Part shown: positions 62,162-64,000 of the stretch, in pieces
Numbering within the stretch: the first letter of the stretch is position 1
Layout: each line of letters starts with the position of its first letter
NCBI GenBank assembly: GCA_942490895.1
Contig: CALNZC010000029.1
Coordinates: 310,001 to 374,000, forward strand
Source: JAGNXB01 sp942490895
Lineage (GTDB): Bacteria > Bacteroidota > Bacteroidia > Chitinophagales > Saprospiraceae
DNA length: 64,000 nucleotides
Direction: 5' to 3'
Notes under the pieces: model-generated
Told to the model about the DNA's origin: nothing
Databases searched by the model: none
What the model saw: the letters and a program-made list of their open reading frames with translations, nothing else
Position numbers and translations under genes: made by a program

Positions 62162-63445
62162 ATGAGTGAGATCATTGATATTATCGCCAGAGAGATATTG
62201 GATTCCAGAGGCAATCCAACAGTCGAGGTAGAGGTATTGACTGAAACGGGTGCGTTTGGACGAGCAGCAGTGCCATCCGGAGCCTCAACAGGCAAACACG
62301 AAGCCGTTGAATTACGCGATAATGATCAATCTCGTTTCCTGGGCAAAGGCGTTATGCGCGCTTGCCAGTTTGTCGAAGAAGAAATTTCAGAGGAGATCAT
62401 CGGAATGGAAGTGGAAGATCAGATTGGGATCGACCGCGCCCTGATCGAACTGGACGGAACACCCAATAAATCACGGTTAGGGGCTAACGCCATGTTGGGG
62501 GTTTCTCTGGCTGTGGCCCATGCCGCTGCAGCAGAATTTGAACTACCCCTGTATCGATATATTGGAGGCGTACACGCGCATGTGCTTCCAGTGCCAATGA
62601 TGAACATCCTGAATGGTGGGAGTCATGCTGATAACGGTATCGATTTTCAGGAATTTATGATCATGCCCCTAGGAGCTCCTACATTCAAGGAGGCGTTGCG
62701 CATGGGGGTGGAGACGTTTCATCATCTGAAAAGTGTACTCAAAAAGAAAGGCTACACTACGAATGTCGGCGATGAAGGGGGCTTCGCACCAGGGATAAAA
62801 TCAAATGAGGAAGCCATTGAGATGGTCCTCAGTGCGATCGAAAAAGCGGGCTATCAACCTGGAACCGATATCATGATCGCCATGGATGCTGCCGCCTCCG
62901 AATTCTATGATGAAGAATTAAAATGCTACCACTTCCACAAATCCGGAGGCCAACGTTACAGCAGTGCAGAGTTGGTGGACTATTGGGAAAACTGGTGTCG
63001 CAAATACCCCATTTTCTCCATCGAAGATGGACTCCATGAGGATGATTGGACGGGATGGAAGCTCATGACCGAGCGGCTGGGCGAGAAAATTCAGATTGTC
63101 GGTGATGATCTGTTTGTGACCAATACAACACGATTGCAAAAGGGTATACAGGAAGGAATTGCCAACTCCATCCTGATCAAAGTCAACCAGATTGGTACGT
63201 TGACAGAAACCATTGAGGCTGTGCGTATGGCCCAGACCAATGGCTACTCGGCAGTGATGTCACATCGTTCAGGTGAGACAGAAGATACCACCATAGCGGA
63301 TCTTTCCGTTGCATTGAATACAGGCCAGATCAAGACAGGATCAGCATCACGATCGGATCGTGTGGCCAAATACAATCAATTGATCCGGATCGAGGAAGAT
63401 CTGGATGATGCAGCAGTATACCCAGGCCCGTCCTTCCTGGACTAA
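62162..63445 (+). CDS. eno: enolase (phosphopyruvate hydratase)
   Basis: A 427-residue glycolytic enzyme that converts 2-phosphoglycerate to phosphoenolpyruvate. Seen: SGASTGKHEAVELRD (Lys where many enolases have Glu), NILNGGSHADNGIDFQEFMI, VGDEGGFAP, the metal ligands in IMIAMDAAASEFYDE, FSIEDGLHEDDW and VGDDLFVTN, the catalytic Lys in SILIKVNQIGTLTE, and SHRSGETEDTTIADL. Complete and of normal length. It overlaps neither neighbour. Confidence 0.97.
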   Translation: MSEIIDIIAREILDSRGNPTVEVEVLTETGAFGRAAVPSGASTGKHEAVELRDNDQSRFLGKGVMRACQFVEEEISEEIIGMEVEDQIGIDRALIELDGTPNKSRLGANAMLGVSLAVAHAAAAEFELPLYRYIGGVHAHVLPVPMMNILNGGSHADNGIDFQEFMIMPLGAPTFKEALRMGVETFHHLKSVLKKKGYTTNVGDEGGFAPGIKSNEEAIEMVLSAIEKAGYQPGTDIMIAMDAAASEFYDEELKCYHFHKSGGQRYSSAELVDYWENWCRKYPIFSIEDGLHEDDWTGWKLMTERLGEKIQIVGDDLFVTNTTRLQKGIQEGIANSILIKVNQIGTLTETIEAVRMAQTNGYSAVMSHRSGETEDTTIADLSVALNTGQIKTGSASRSDRVAKYNQLIRIEEDLDDAAVYPGPSFLD

Positions 63446-63455
63446 CACCCATCCC

Positions 63456-63764
63456 ATGAACATCCTCAACACCTTTTATCAATCCCACAAAACTCGCATC
63501 CACAAGGTGGCGAGGAACCGGTATTTCCTGGTAGCTCTCGGGTTTTTGATCTATGTCACCTTTTTTGATCACAGTCGATTGATCAGCCAGTGGCAGCTGG
63601 AACGGGATATTCAGAAGTTGGAGCAGGATAAAGAACAGTACCAAAGTCAGATCGAAGAAATACGCGATGAGCGGTTGGAGATCGGCAAGGATAAAGAACG
63701 ATATGCACGCGAGCATTACTACATGAAGCGTGCGGACGAGGACGTCTATATTGTTGAGGATTGA
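63456..63764 (+). CDS. FtsB/DivIC-like septum formation initiator protein
   Basis: A 102-residue protein with one membrane segment (YFLVALGFLIYVTFF) and a Glu/Gln/Lys-rich coiled coil (LERDIQKLEQDKEQYQSQIE), followed by KERYAREHYYMKRADEDVYI, the FtsB/DivIC pattern. Such proteins join FtsL and FtsQ at the division site. In many bacteria ftsB lies directly after eno, as here. The frame opens at 63405 inside eno, but the ATG at 63456 fits the topology. Confidence 0.9.
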   Translation: MNILNTFYQSHKTRIHKVARNRYFLVALGFLIYVTFFDHSRLISQWQLERDIQKLEQDKEQYQSQIEEIRDERLEIGKDKERYAREHYYMKRADEDVYIVED

Positions 63765-63782
63765 GTTAACCAAAGTTGAAAT

Positions 63783-64000
63783 ATGTCAGTATTAGTGAAT
63801 AAGGATTCACGGATTATTGTCCAGGGATTCACAGGAAAAGAGGGGACCTTCCACGCGGAGCAAATGATCGAATACGGCACAAACGTCGTTGGCGGTGTAA
63901 CACCCGGAAAGGGCGGACAGACGCATTTGGATCGCCCGGTATTTAATACAGTCTCAGATGCTGTTCATCAGGCAAAAGCTGACGTCAGTCTCATCTTCGT
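63783..64000 (+). CDS. sucD: succinate--CoA ligase alpha subunit (partial)
   Basis: The first 72 residues before the window ends: MSVLVNKDSRIIVQGFTGKE, then GTFHAEQMIEYGTNVVGGVT, PGKGGQTHLDRPVFNTVSDA. The VQGFTGKEGTFHAEQM CoA-binding motif and PGKGG are diagnostic of the TCA-cycle enzyme alpha chain. The rest lies outside the window. Confidence 0.93.
   Translation, partial: MSVLVNKDSRIIVQGFTGKEGTFHAEQMIEYGTNVVGGVTPGKGGQTHLDRPVFNTVSDAVHQAKADVSLIF

Overview
The window comes from a member of the Bacteroidota, probably close to the Saprospirales (the phylum is firm, the order is a guess). The evidence is: several promoters of the Bacteroidota type (TAnnTTTG, in one case with TTTG 19 bases upstream); two giant secreted proteins with gliding-motility / type IX secretion C-terminal domains; carboxypeptidase-like regulatory domains on DUF5686 and VWA proteins; an RRM protein with a glycine/arginine tail; and the Bacteroidota order of the str-S10-spc-alpha ribosomal genes.

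Layout. 1-17.2 kb is ordinary housekeeping and envelope content: an AI-2E transporter end, an HI0933-type flavoprotein, an RRM protein, DUF4197, folB, a glutaryl-CoA dehydrogenase, an OmpA-family protein, aroA, DUF2279, an SPFH protein, an HtrA-like protease, an M23 peptidase, an amidohydrolase, and a REC-PAS-kinase-REC protein whose kinase motifs are all degenerate. 17.3-18.7 kb holds a polyprenyl synthetase and a GNAT gene, both broken by single-base indels. 18.8-37.5 kb is the ribosomal superoperon from rpsL to rplQ, including secY, map, infA and rpoA. In it rpsG, fusA and rpoA are interrupted by many small indels and rpsL has a compensated pair, while the genes in between are clean. Because these genes are essential, sequence or assembly error is the likeliest cause. 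37.7-42.4 kb holds a DUF5686 and a VWA protein. 44.2-57 kb is a minus-strand run of two giant adhesin-like proteins, a histone-deacetylase-family hydrolase and priA. 57-64 kb holds lysS, carA, eno, an ftsB-like gene and the start of sucD.

The most unusual material is at 42.6-44.2 kb and 58.7-60.8 kb. At both places a tRNA gene (Ala-GGC and initiator fMet) is followed by a short hairpin and then by a roughly 90-residue stand-alone GIY-YIG nuclease gene. The unit [tRNA remnant - hairpin - GIY-YIG] is repeated in tandem: three nuclease genes at the Ala locus, two plus a decayed third at the fMet locus. In the remnants the tRNA stem-loops are replaced or split by short perfect palindromes (TCCGCCAGYYGGCGGA, TCCCGCC-N5-GGCGGGA, ACCGCCTGCGGCGGT and others). 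The Ala-GGC gene itself carries an exact 34-base tandem duplication of its D and anticodon arms. Next to the fMet array lies a roughly 460-base direct repeat rich in palindromes with the core GGTGAGACACC. Together this looks like a tRNA-targeting nuclease cassette family mixed with REP-like palindromes; that reading is inference and has not been tested here.
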